Positions 53,437 through 61,382 of a DNA stretch of 64,000 bases are shown here, in pieces. Below the pieces are notes generated by a model. That model was not told where the DNA came from and ran no database searches. It saw nothing but the letters and a program-made list of their open reading frames with translations. The stretch is from positions 248,001-312,000 of the forward strand of contig NZ_JPRO01000003.1 of NCBI RefSeq assembly GCF_000737785.1, given 5' to 3'. How positions within the stretch are numbered: the first letter of the stretch is position 1; each line of letters begins with the position of its first letter. Made by a program: the position numbers and the translations under genes. Origin of the DNA: Chryseobacterium luteum. GTDB taxonomy: Bacteria > Bacteroidota > Bacteroidia > Flavobacteriales > Weeksellaceae.

Positions 53437-53512
53437 AGCAGTAAGCTTTAAGCAATAGGCAGTAAGCTTTTTTCGAAGCTGGTAAAGCCTACTGCCTATA
53501 GCTGCCTAAAGC
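53437..53512. repeat. Spacer palindrome, GCAGTAAGC family (paaI/paaJ)
   Basis: GCTTTAAGCAATAGGCAGTA is mirrored by TACTGCCTATAGCTGCC, then TAAAGC. It fills the paaI/paaJ spacer. I saw only this copy in the window. Confidence 0.7.
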
Positions 53513-53519
53513 AAAAATT

Positions 53520-54725
53520 ATGAACAACGTATATATCATAGATTATATCAGAACCCCAATTTCAAAATTACAGGGCGGACTATCAGAAGTAAGAGCCGAT
53601 GATTTGGCAGCAATAGTTATTAAAGAAGTTATTGCAAGAAACCCTGAAGTTCCCGTAGAAGAAATTGAGGACGTTATTTTCGGATGCGCCAACCAGGCGG
53701 GAGAAGATAACCGTAACGTAGCAAGAATGGCTCTTTTATTAGCTGGACTTCCATATAAAATAGGAGGCGAAACGGTTAACAGGCTTTGTGCTTCAGGAAT
53801 GTCTGCGGTGGCCAATGCTTTCCGTTCCATTGCAGCAGGAGAAGGTGAAATTTATATAGCAGGCGGAGTAGAGCACATGACACGTTCGCCTTACGTAATG
53901 TCAAAACCAAGTGCAGCTTTCGGAAGAGACAGCCAGATGTTTGATACGACTTTCGGATGGAGATTTGTAAATCCGAAAATGAAAGAGATGTATGGTGTGG
54001 ACGGAATGGGTGATACCGCTGAAAACTTGGCAGATATGCATAATATCAGCAGAGAAGATCAGGATAAATTTGCACTTTGGTCACAGCAGAAAGCAACAAA
54101 AGCTCAGGAAAACGGAAGACTGGCGGAAGAAATTGTAAACGTTGAAATTCCTCAGAAAAAAGGAGAACCTAAAATTTTTGATAAAGACGAATTTATCAAA
54201 CCGGCATCTTCTATGGAAGGATTAGGAAAACTTCGTCCCGCTTTCAGAAAAGAAGGAACCGTTACGGCAGGAAATGCTTCAGGGATGAATGACGGAGCAG
54301 CAGCTCTTATCCTGGCAAGTGAAGAAGCCGTTAAAAAATATGGCTTAAAGCCAAAAGCTAAAATATTAGGATCTGCCGTAGCCGGAGTAGAGCCCAGAAT
54401 CATGGGGATCGGACCTGTAGAAGCTACACAGAAGCTATTAAAAAGATTGAATCTTTCCTTGGATGATATCGATATCATCGAACTGAATGAAGCATTTGCA
54501 GCACAGGCTTTGGCAGTCACCAGAAGCTTAGGCTTAAAGGATGATGATTCAAGAGTGAATCCAAACGGAGGAGCTATAGCAATTGGCCATCCACTGGGTG
54601 TTTCAGGAGCAAGAATTGTAGGTTCTGCCGCAATGGAACTTCAGAAACAAGATAAAAAATATGCATTGTGTACCCTTTGTATCGGTGTCGGACAGGGCTA
54701 TGCAATGGTTATTGAAAAAGTGTAA
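53520..54725 (+). CDS. paaJ: 3-oxoadipyl-CoA/3-oxo-5,6-dehydrosuberyl-CoA thiolase
   Basis: This 401-residue thiolase performs the last cleavages of the pathway, yielding acetyl-CoA and succinyl-CoA. The active-site Cys is in NRLCASGMSAV. The second site is GGAIAIGHPLGVSGAR, and the C-terminal Cys lies in CTLCIGVGQGYA. Length matches PaaJ/PcaF (about 401). The same thiolase also fits the beta-ketoadipate route (pcaF), but the position among paa genes favours PaaJ. Confidence 0.93.
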   Translation: MNNVYIIDYIRTPISKLQGGLSEVRADDLAAIVIKEVIARNPEVPVEEIEDVIFGCANQAGEDNRNVARMALLLAGLPYKIGGETVNRLCASGMSAVANAFRSIAAGEGEIYIAGGVEHMTRSPYVMSKPSAAFGRDSQMFDTTFGWRFVNPKMKEMYGVDGMGDTAENLADMHNISREDQDKFALWSQQKATKAQENGRLAEEIVNVEIPQKKGEPKIFDKDEFIKPASSMEGLGKLRPAFRKEGTVTAGNASGMNDGAAALILASEEAVKKYGLKPKAKILGSAVAGVEPRIMGIGPVEATQKLLKRLNLSLDDIDIIELNEAFAAQALAVTRSLGLKDDDSRVNPNGGAIAIGHPLGVSGARIVGSAAMELQKQDKKYALCTLCIGVGQGYAMVIEKV

Positions 54726-54735
54726 CGTTTTCAAT

Positions 54736-54834
54736 AATGTAACAATATAAAAATGTATCAATGTAATGTTGCTGCCATGCTGAGTCTGTTGATACATTTA
54801 TTGGTAAACTGTTAAATTGATACATTGTTAAATT
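54736..54834. repeat. Spacer palindrome, TGTAACAAT family (paaJ/paaY)
   Basis: AATGTAACAATATAAAAATG opens it and is mirrored by TTAAATTGATACATTGTTAAATT. It is the longest copy. Two nested right arms (CTGTTGATACATTTATTGG and the last one) suggest internal duplication. Confidence 0.7.
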
Positions 54835-54854
54835 AAATTTTTAATAAAAATTTT

Positions 54855-55448
54855 ATGAATATCTACTCATACCACGGTATCCGTCCCATTATCAAGCCCT
54901 CTGCCTATATTCATCCGCAGGCGGTGATCATCGGGAATGTAGAGATCGGTGAAGAAGTATATATAGGACCCAATGCCGTCATCCGCGGGGACTGGGGAAA
55001 AATCATCATCAAAGACGGTGCGAATGTTCAGGAAAACTGTACGCTGCACGTTTTTCCGGGTATCGAAACTATTTTGGAAGAATCAGCACACATTGGTCAC
55101 GGAGCAATCATCCATTCAGGACACATTGGAAGAAACTGTTTGGTTGGAATGAATGCTGTTGTAATGGACAAAGCCGTTATTGGAGACGAATGTATCATCG
55201 GAGCTTTAGCTTTCGTTCCGGCAAACTTCAGATGCGATGCGAGAAAACTGATTGTAGGAAGTCCGGCAAAAATAATCCGGGATGTTTCTGATGAAATGAT
55301 TAAATGGAAAACAGAAGGAACAAAACTTTACCAGGAATTGGCAAGAGAAGGAAAAGATGCTATTCTTCCTTGTGAACCATTTACAGAATATGTTCAACAG
55401 ATTCCTACAAAAGTTGTTGATTACAGCATTTGGGATGATGTGAAATAA
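54855..55448 (+). CDS. paaY: Phenylacetate degradation protein PaaY (hexapeptide-repeat, gamma-carbonic-anhydrase-like)
   Basis: This 197-residue left-handed beta-helix has AYIHPQAVIIGNVEIGEEVYIGPNAVIRGDWG and His residues placed as in gamma-carbonic anhydrases (HIGHGAIIHSGHIGRNC). PaaY has been described as a thioesterase in the paa pathway that prevents CoA trapping. It ends just before the first REP palindrome that precedes the transposase. Confidence 0.9.
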   Translation: MNIYSYHGIRPIIKPSAYIHPQAVIIGNVEIGEEVYIGPNAVIRGDWGKIIIKDGANVQENCTLHVFPGIETILEESAHIGHGAIIHSGHIGRNCLVGMNAVVMDKAVIGDECIIGALAFVPANFRCDARKLIVGSPAKIIRDVSDEMIKWKTEGTKLYQELAREGKDAILPCEPFTEYVQQIPTKVVDYSIWDDVK

Positions 55449-55458
55449 TTAGCCTGAC

Positions 55459-55493
55459 TAAACCTCATAGGTTTTCAAAACCTATGAGGTTTA
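55459..55493. repeat. REP-like palindrome, family A, left of the transposase
   Basis: TAAACCTCATAGGTTTT and its exact complement face each other around a single C (17-1-17, containing the 15-3-15 unit). It is 11 bp after the paaY stop. The same arms occur at 56131-56163. Confidence 0.9.
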
Positions 55494-55532
55494 AGCATTA
55501 AACACACACACACAAATGAAGAAAAAAGATAA

Positions 55533-56111
55533 ATGTCAAATTCAGAAAATTTTGAATGTGGATATACGTATCATATTTACACTCATGCCAATGGAAAAGA
55601 TTTAATTTTTAGGGAAAATGAAAATTATAAATATTTTTTAGAAAAGCTTTTAAAATATATTATTCCAGTAGCTGAAATATATGCGTATTGTTTAATGCCG
55701 AATCATTTTCATTTATTGGTAAAATTTAAAGATTTAAATCAAATTCCAGGAGAGAATGAACATAAATATTTAATGAAGCAGTTTAGTAATTTATTAAATA
55801 GTTATGCAAAAGCTTATAATAAAAGATACGATAGAAGAGGCTCTCTTTTTCTTGATTATTTAAAACGTAAAAGAGTTGGTGAAGAAAAGTACCTGATTAA
55901 GTTATTGCATTATATTCACAATAATCCTGTCAGTCATGGATTTGTGGAAGATATTAATAATTGGAAATATTCATCCTATCATTCCTACATCAATTTGGCT
56001 AAAGAAAGTAAAATAGAAAGAAAAGAAATGATGCAATATTTTGATACAGTAAATGATTTTATAGAATACCATCAATCAAATGTTGAATATGATTTCTTAA
56101 GAATCGAATAA
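55533..56111 (+). mobile_element. REP-associated tyrosine transposase (RAYT), copy 1
   Basis: The protein has 192 residues and is related to the Y1 transposases of IS200/IS605. The HUH motif is HFHLLV in CLMPNHFHLLVKF, typical of RAYTs. It is followed by YIHNNPVSHG and the Tyr-rich KYSSYHSY region that may hold the catalytic Tyr. RAYTs are domesticated and move short palindromes (REPs) rather than themselves. Here identical 15-bp-arm palindromes stand on both sides (55459-55493 and 56131-56163). It lies within the paa operon in the same direction. It starts at ATG 55533; the nearby ATG at 55517 is out of frame. Confidence 0.9.
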
Positions 56112-56130
56112 AAATAAAGGTACCTGGCTT

Positions 56131-56163
56131 AAACCTCATAGGTTTCTAAAACCTATGAGGTTT
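56131..56163. repeat. REP-like palindrome, family A, right of the transposase
   Basis: Arms AAACCTCATAGGTTT and AAACCTATGAGGTTT are perfect complements around CTA. It begins 19 bp after the transposase stop. Confidence 0.9.
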
Positions 56164-56192
56164 TGAAAGAACAGTTAAAAAAGAAACAAAAT

Positions 56193-57023
56193 ATGTTTAA
56201 AAAAATTCTCATTTTCTACAGTATCCTGTTTGCATTTCAAAGTGTGGTTGTAGCACAAAACGGAAATGTAAAACCCCTGACTATCGGAGAAATCAGAACT
56301 ATAAAATCTAAGATTTTAAATGAAGACAGAACCTTAAATATTTATCTTCCACACAATTTTGATAAAACAAAATCATATCCGGTTATCTATCTTTTGGATG
56401 GAAGCATAAATGAAGATTTTATTCATGTTACAGGATTGGTGCAATTCTTTAATCAAATGTATGCAATGCCGGAAACCATTGTGGTGGGAATTGCCAATAT
56501 TGATAGAAAAAAAGATTTCACGTTTCATACCGATTTAAAAGATTTACAAAAAGATTATCCCACTACCGGGCACTCTGATAAGTTTATCAATTTCCTTGAA
56601 AAAGAATTAAAACCCTATATCGAAAACCAGTTTAAAACTACTGATACCTACGTGTTCGGTCAATCTCTTGGCGGACTTTTGGCAACAGAAATTTTGTTGA
56701 AAAAACCTGAAATGTTCAATAACTATTTTATCATCAGCCCGAGTTTGTGGTGGGATGATGAAAGTCTTTTAAAGCAGGCCAATCAGTTATTGTCTAAAGT
56801 TCCGGATACGAAGAAATTTATTTACATTTCTGTTGGAAAAGGTGAGCATCCGGTGATGATAAAAGATGCAGAAGATTTATATGATACTCTTAAAAAATCA
56901 AATAAGAAAAACTGGACGGTAGAATATAAAATGATGGAAACAGACAATCACGCAACGATCCTTCACAGAAGCCTGTATGAAGGTTTGGTTAAATTATTTC
57001 CATACCAGGAGCCGAAAAATTAA
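56193..57023 (+). CDS. Alpha/beta-hydrolase-fold esterase (esterase D/IroE-like)
   Basis: The start at 56193 (276 residues, MFKKILIFYSILFAFQSVVVAQ) gives a proper signal peptide. The frame from 56163 begins inside the REP. The hydrolase motifs are YLLDGSINEDF near the N-terminus, the nucleophile Ser in FGQSLGGLLA, and a His in TDNHATILHRSL. It is similar to putative esterases that split siderophores or S-formylglutathione. It is exported to the periplasm or outside, so a role in phenylacetate breakdown is doubtful. It may have entered the operon together with the transposase block. Confidence 0.85.
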   Translation: MFKKILIFYSILFAFQSVVVAQNGNVKPLTIGEIRTIKSKILNEDRTLNIYLPHNFDKTKSYPVIYLLDGSINEDFIHVTGLVQFFNQMYAMPETIVVGIANIDRKKDFTFHTDLKDLQKDYPTTGHSDKFINFLEKELKPYIENQFKTTDTYVFGQSLGGLLATEILLKKPEMFNNYFIISPSLWWDDESLLKQANQLLSKVPDTKKFIYISVGKGEHPVMIKDAEDLYDTLKKSNKKNWTVEYKMMETDNHATILHRSLYEGLVKLFPYQEPKN

Positions 57024-57092
57024 AATATAACAATCTAAAAATGCATCAGTGTAACAATTATGATACACCTTTAAACTGATACATTGCTAATT
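57024..57092. repeat. Spacer palindrome, TGTAACAAT family (before paaZ)
   Basis: AATATAACAATCTAAAAATGCATCAGTG is mirrored by TTAAACTGATACATTGCTAATT. It lies between the esterase stop and the paaZ start. Confidence 0.7.
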
Positions 57093-57102
57093 AAAATACT
57101 AT

Positions 57103-59598
57103 ATGGAAAAGTTAAAAAACTATATCCACGGAGAATGGGTAGAAGGTACCGGCAACGGAATGCCTTTATACAATGCCGTTACAGGTGAGCAGGTCGCTGT
57201 TTCAGATACGGAGGGGCTTAATTTTGAGCAGGCTCTTGACTACGGAAGAACAGTAGGCTACAAAAACCTTTCTTCCATGACGTTTTATGACAGAGGAGAG
57301 ATGCTGAAAAAAGTCGCTCTTTATCTTTTGGAAAGAAAGAAAAAATATTACGAATTATCATATAAGACCGGAGCTACCCACGCAGATTCCTGGGTAGATA
57401 TAGAAGGAGGTTTCGGTACCTTCTTCACCTATTCCGGATTGGCAAAAAGAATGCTTCCGAATACCCCGTTCTGGGTGGATGGCGAAACTCAGAAAATCTC
57501 TGCCAACGGAACTTTTCTCGGAACCCACATTCTGACACCAAGTGAAGGAGTTTCTATACAAATCAATGCCTATAACTTTCCGGTTTGGGGAATGTTGGAG
57601 AAACTGTCCACTTCACTGTTGGCGGGTGTTCCTTCCATTGTAAAACCATCCCCTTACGGCTCTTACCTTACGAACGCAGTTTTTCAGGACATGATCGAAA
57701 GCGGTGTTCTTCCTGAAGGAGCGCTTCAGTTGGTTTGCGGTGAGCCGGGAAATATCCTGGATTATGTTCAGGATGGAGATTCCGTTTTATTCACAGGTTC
57801 TGCACACACAGGGAGAAAGCTGAAATCAATGCCTTCCATCGCTGGAAATGCGGTACGTTTCAATATGGAAGCAGATTCCCTGAACTGTTCAATTTTGGGT
57901 CTGGATGCAAAACCCGGAACTCCGGAATTTGATCTCTTCATCAAAGAAGTACGTACTGAAATGACCACAAAAGCAGGTCAAAAATGTACGGCAATCAGAA
58001 GAATCATTGTTCCTGAGTACCTTATCGGAGATGTTCAGAATGCTTTGTCTAAAGCTTTAGACCAAACCAAAATCGGAAACCCGTTGAGCAGAGAAACCAG
58101 AATGGGATCACTTGTAGGAAAACAGCAATACGATGAGGTTGTAAGAAAAGTGAATATCTTAAAATCAGAAACAGAACTGGTTTACGATGGAAAACACGAA
58201 CTTGTAGATGCAGATTATGATAACGGAGCATTTATGAGTCCGAAACTGTTCTTAAATGATAAACCTTTCGAGAAAAATATCTCTCACGATGTAGAAGCTT
58301 TCGGACCCGTTTCCACATTAATGCCTTACAAAGACGCAGAAGAAGCGGCAGCTTTGGCAAAAAGAGGAAAAGGAAGTTTAGTAGGATCTATCATTTCCCA
58401 TGATGAAACCTTTATCGCAGAAACTTCATGGAAAATGGCTTCCCAGCACGGAAGAATTTTTGTGCTCAACAGAGATAATGCCAAAGAAAGTACAGGTCAC
58501 GGTTCACCGCTTCCTACCTTAATGCACGGCGGTCCGGGAAGAGCAGGTGGAGGCGAGGAAATGGGCGGACTGAACGGTCTTCATTTCTTCCTTCAGAAAA
58601 CAGCGATCCAGGGCTCTCCGGACGTATTGAAAGCCATTACCAAAGTATATCAGCAGGGTGCAGAGAAAAAATTCTCAGACAAGCATCCGTTCCAGAAATA
58701 TTTCGAAGAAGTGGAAATAGGAGATTCATTGGAAACAGCAGGAAGAACAGTTACTGATGCAGATATCGTGAATTTCTCCAACGTTTCATGGGATCACTTC
58801 TATGCGCACACTGATGCTACAAGTTTAACGGGAACTATTTTCGATAAAACAGTAGCCCACGGGTATTTTATCCTTTCAGCAGCGGCAGGACTGTTCGTTT
58901 CCGGGAAAAAAGGACCTGTTATCGCCAACTATGGATTGGAAAACTGCTCATTCTTTAAACCTGTTTACGCCGGAGATACCATTACAGTTTATTTAACAGC
59001 AAAAGAAAAGATCAACCGTGGAGTAAAAGGAAGAAATATTCCTTCAGGTGTTGTAAAATGGCTGGTTGAAGTTGTAAATCAAAGAGATGAGATCGTTTGT
59101 GTGGCAACTATTTTAACACTGGTGGCAAAACATTCTCCTTTCATTGATCTGAATGTGAAAAATGTTCAGAAGATATTGGGCGGACTAACGGAAAGTACCC
59201 ATCCAAACTGGGGTAAAATGTCACCTCAGCAGATGATCGAACATCTTGAACACGGAGTTCTGGTAAGCTTGGGAGAGCCTGAAGCCGATACATGTTTCAC
59301 ACCGGAAGAGCAACTGGAAAAATGGCAGGATTCCCTTTACAATCACAGAAAAATGCCGAAAGATTTCCCGGCTCCTTTCCTTGCCGAAGATGAAACTTTA
59401 TTGGAATTGAAACATAAAAACCTTGAAGCTGCAAAACAGTCCTTCCTGGATAACTTGCAGAGATTTACAGTATATTACAGAGAAAATCCACAGGCAGAAC
59501 ACATGAATTTTGTGTTCGGAAAACTGAATAAAGAAATGTGGGAGCTGATGCACAAAAAACATTTTACCCACCACTTTGAACAGTTTGGATTGATTTAA
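57103..59598 (+). CDS. paaZ: Bifunctional oxepin-CoA hydrolase / semialdehyde dehydrogenase PaaZ with C-terminal DUF1569-like domain
   Basis: The protein has 831 residues. Residues about 1-510 form an aldehyde dehydrogenase (Glu in NMEADSLN, Cys in GQKCTAIRR). Residues about 530-680 form a MaoC-type hotdog hydratase with the Asp-x4-His pair in WDHFYAHTD. The protein opens the oxepin ring and oxidises the resulting aldehyde. E. coli PaaZ is 681 residues long. The extra about 150 residues resemble DUF1569/DinB helical proteins (WGKMSPQQMIEHLEHGVLVSLGE). This fusion is unusual in the classical enzyme, and its role is unknown. It is the last gene of the operon, before a strong terminator. Confidence 0.93.
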   Translation: MEKLKNYIHGEWVEGTGNGMPLYNAVTGEQVAVSDTEGLNFEQALDYGRTVGYKNLSSMTFYDRGEMLKKVALYLLERKKKYYELSYKTGATHADSWVDIEGGFGTFFTYSGLAKRMLPNTPFWVDGETQKISANGTFLGTHILTPSEGVSIQINAYNFPVWGMLEKLSTSLLAGVPSIVKPSPYGSYLTNAVFQDMIESGVLPEGALQLVCGEPGNILDYVQDGDSVLFTGSAHTGRKLKSMPSIAGNAVRFNMEADSLNCSILGLDAKPGTPEFDLFIKEVRTEMTTKAGQKCTAIRRIIVPEYLIGDVQNALSKALDQTKIGNPLSRETRMGSLVGKQQYDEVVRKVNILKSETELVYDGKHELVDADYDNGAFMSPKLFLNDKPFEKNISHDVEAFGPVSTLMPYKDAEEAAALAKRGKGSLVGSIISHDETFIAETSWKMASQHGRIFVLNRDNAKESTGHGSPLPTLMHGGPGRAGGGEEMGGLNGLHFFLQKTAIQGSPDVLKAITKVYQQGAEKKFSDKHPFQKYFEEVEIGDSLETAGRTVTDADIVNFSNVSWDHFYAHTDATSLTGTIFDKTVAHGYFILSAAAGLFVSGKKGPVIANYGLENCSFFKPVYAGDTITVYLTAKEKINRGVKGRNIPSGVVKWLVEVVNQRDEIVCVATILTLVAKHSPFIDLNVKNVQKILGGLTESTHPNWGKMSPQQMIEHLEHGVLVSLGEPEADTCFTPEEQLEKWQDSLYNHRKMPKDFPAPFLAEDETLLELKHKNLEAAKQSFLDNLQRFTVYYRENPQAEHMNFVFGKLNKEMWELMHKKHFTHHFEQFGLI

Positions 59599-59610
59599 TC
59601 TAATTAATAT

Positions 59611-59648
59611 AAAAAGTAGCAGTTTAACAATAAACTGCTACTTTTTTT
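59611..59648 (+). terminator. Terminator of the paa operon
   Basis: AAAAAGTAGCAGTTTA pairs with TAAACTGCTACTTTTT around ACAA and continues into T. It begins 12 bp after the paaZ stop. Confidence 0.92.
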
Positions 59649-59801
59649 AATGGTTGAGAAAAGCTTATAAGGCCCAGTTAAAGTCTAATGGTCTGAAAAA
59701 TTGAATAGTTATATAAAAAGTTTACATTAAAATCAGTAACTTTAATAGGCGAAATCTGAAAAGCATATAGAGTAGGAAAAAAACATTAAAAACTAATTGC
59801 T

Positions 59802-59963
59802 ATGAAAAATTTAAAAAAACTTTCAAGAAATGAATTGAGATCTGTTAAAGGTGCCGGTCCAAACTGGGGCTGTTTGCCTAATTCTTGCCCTCCGGGAAGT
59901 TGTTGTCTCCCCGGAAGATGGCCGGATATTGCAAGAGCATGTTATATATGTGCTAATTCTTAA
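59802..59963 (+). CDS. Leader-type Cys-rich peptide (bacteriocin-like)
   Basis: A 53-residue frame runs from ATG to TAA. MKNLKKLSRNELRSVKGAG resembles the double-glycine leaders of exported peptides, although the last residues read GAG rather than GG. Cys residues follow (GCLPNSC, GSCCLPG, CYIC; six in all). A -7-like element TAACTTTA stands at 59737-59744. A stem of AATCCC and GGGATT with a T run follows at about 60016-60053. It was missed by length-limited frame calling. No exporter or immunity gene is obvious next to it, but the SUKH-family gene lies 0.8 kb downstream. Confidence 0.7.
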   Translation: MKNLKKLSRNELRSVKGAGPNWGCLPNSCPPGSCCLPGRWPDIARACYICANS

Positions 59964-60015
59964 CATAAAAGGCTGATTTTTTGATTGGCTAATCTTAAAT
60001 AAAATATAAATTTAT

Positions 60016-60053
60016 AATCCCTTTTGGTTTTTACTGAAAGGGATTTTTTAATC
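60016..60053 (+). terminator. Probable terminator of the peptide gene
   Basis: AATCCCTTT pairs with AAAGGGATT around a T-rich loop, followed by TTTTAATC. Confidence 0.7.
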
Positions 60054-60118
60054 ACAAGGATTATTAAAAGAAAAGAAATTTTTAATCTTCTAAGGTCAAC
60101 ATACAAACACAAAATACG

Positions 60119-60748
60119 ATGACAGATATTAGAACTACTCCAATTGAAGCAGATCGCTTTTATCATATTTATAACCGTGGAATTAACGGAGAAAATATTT
60201 TTAAATCAGATCGGAATTATTTGTTCTTCCTTAATAAAATATCTGAATTTCTTCTTCCCGTTTGTGATGTATATGCCTATTGTCTTATGCCTAATCATTT
60301 TCATCTTTTAGTTAAGATTAAATCTGATTTTGAATTGGGTAGCCTTGTCAAGGTTCAAAACCTTGACAAGGCTATTAAGGCTGCCAAAACAGGAGTTCAT
60401 TCTCCGCAGAATATCTTCTCAAAACAATTTTCCCGAGTCTTCAATTCTTATTCCCAGGCTTTTAATAAAGAAAATAAAAGGCATGGTGCACTTATTGAAT
60501 CTCCATTTAAAAGAAAATTGATTACTTCGGATAAATATTTAATTAATGCAATGATTTATATTCATCTGAATCCGCAAAATCATTTTACGATGTGCGAGTA
60601 TTCAAAATATAATTTTTCCTCTTATCAATCCATTTTAAGTAATTCGAAAACTTTATTGAAAAGGGATAATGCCATTGAATTATTTGATAATAGAGAAAAC
60701 TTTATAAGGTCACATAAAAAAGCGGTTGATCTTGATTATGAGTTTTAG
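60119..60748 (+). mobile_element. REP-associated tyrosine transposase, copy 2, with a REP palindrome inside its frame
   Basis: The protein has 209 residues. The RAYT signature is present: FYHIYNRGINGENIF, CLMPNHFHLLVKI (HUH motif), RHGALIESPFKRK and YIHLNPQNH. Relative to copy 1 it carries about 18 extra residues between HLLVK and KQFS. Part of these, LVKVQNLDKA, is encoded by a 33-bp palindrome (60341-60373) of family B. The frame stays open because 33 bp equal 11 codons. No palindrome pair was seen outside the gene. It is separated from the leader-peptide gene by a terminator. Confidence 0.88.
60341..60373. repeat. REP-like 33-bp palindrome, family B (copy 2), within a transposase gene
   Basis: Arms AGCCTTGTCAAGGTT and AACCTTGACAAGGCT are perfect complements around CAA. 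The inner part is identical to copy 1 at 8546-8578, while the outer four bases differ on both sides in a compensating way. Confidence 0.9.
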
Positions 60749-60798
60749 TTTATTACTTTTACAGTAAAATCAGAAATTTCATTTATTTAAAACAAGAT

Positions 60799-61335
60799 AT
60801 GGAACTACAATTTTTCAAAGACTTTGATTTTACGGACTTCTGGAACGAAAGCAGCTATTCGGTGAGAGATTATATAGAACCCTTTCCCGATGATGAGCTT
60901 ATTGCTTCCGTAGAAAAAGAGCTTGGCTACAAACTTCCCGCCTCTTATATCGAACTGATGAGGCTGCAGAACGGCGGTCTGGTGGAAAAGTCATGCTTTC
61001 CTACATCGGAAGAGAATTCCTGGGCAGATGATCATATTGCCATTACCGGAATTATGGGAATCGGGAGAGAGAAAACCTATTCCATCTGTGGAGAGCTCGG
61101 AAGCCGGTTTATGATTGAAGAATGGGGGTATCCCGCCATAGGGATCTATATCTGCGACTGTCCTTCGGCTGGTCATGATATGGTTTTGCTTGATTATTCC
61201 AATTGCGGAAAAGACGGAGAACCCGAAGTCGTTCATATTGACCAGGAAGATGATTACAGAAAAATATTTCTGGCCAGAGACTTTGAAACTTTCATAAAAG
61301 GACTGAAAGATGAAGATGCATTTGATGGTGAATAA
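60799..61335 (+). CDS. SMI1/KNR4 (SUKH) family protein
   Basis: The protein has 178 residues. It has the SUKH fold pattern: IASVEKELGYKLPASYIELMRLQNGG near residue 35, then IEEWGYPAIGIYICDCPSAGHDMVLLDYSNCG and VVHIDQEDDY. Many bacterial members are immunity proteins against contact-dependent or polymorphic toxins; others are of unknown role. No toxin is encoded nearby. It is followed 47 bp later by a DUF4241 protein gene in the same direction. Confidence 0.9.
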   Translation: MELQFFKDFDFTDFWNESSYSVRDYIEPFPDDELIASVEKELGYKLPASYIELMRLQNGGLVEKSCFPTSEENSWADDHIAITGIMGIGREKTYSICGELGSRFMIEEWGYPAIGIYICDCPSAGHDMVLLDYSNCGKDGEPEVVHIDQEDDYRKIFLARDFETFIKGLKDEDAFDGE

Positions 61336-61382
61336 ATAAACAGGTACTTTTAACTTTAAATCAAACTACAAAAAATAAAACA

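Noticed and set aside
55501..55516. CA dinucleotide run before the transposase as a phase-variable tract
   Set aside because: It lies upstream of the start codon in a spacer, is short, and does not affect the reading frame; spacing to the ATG has no known role here.
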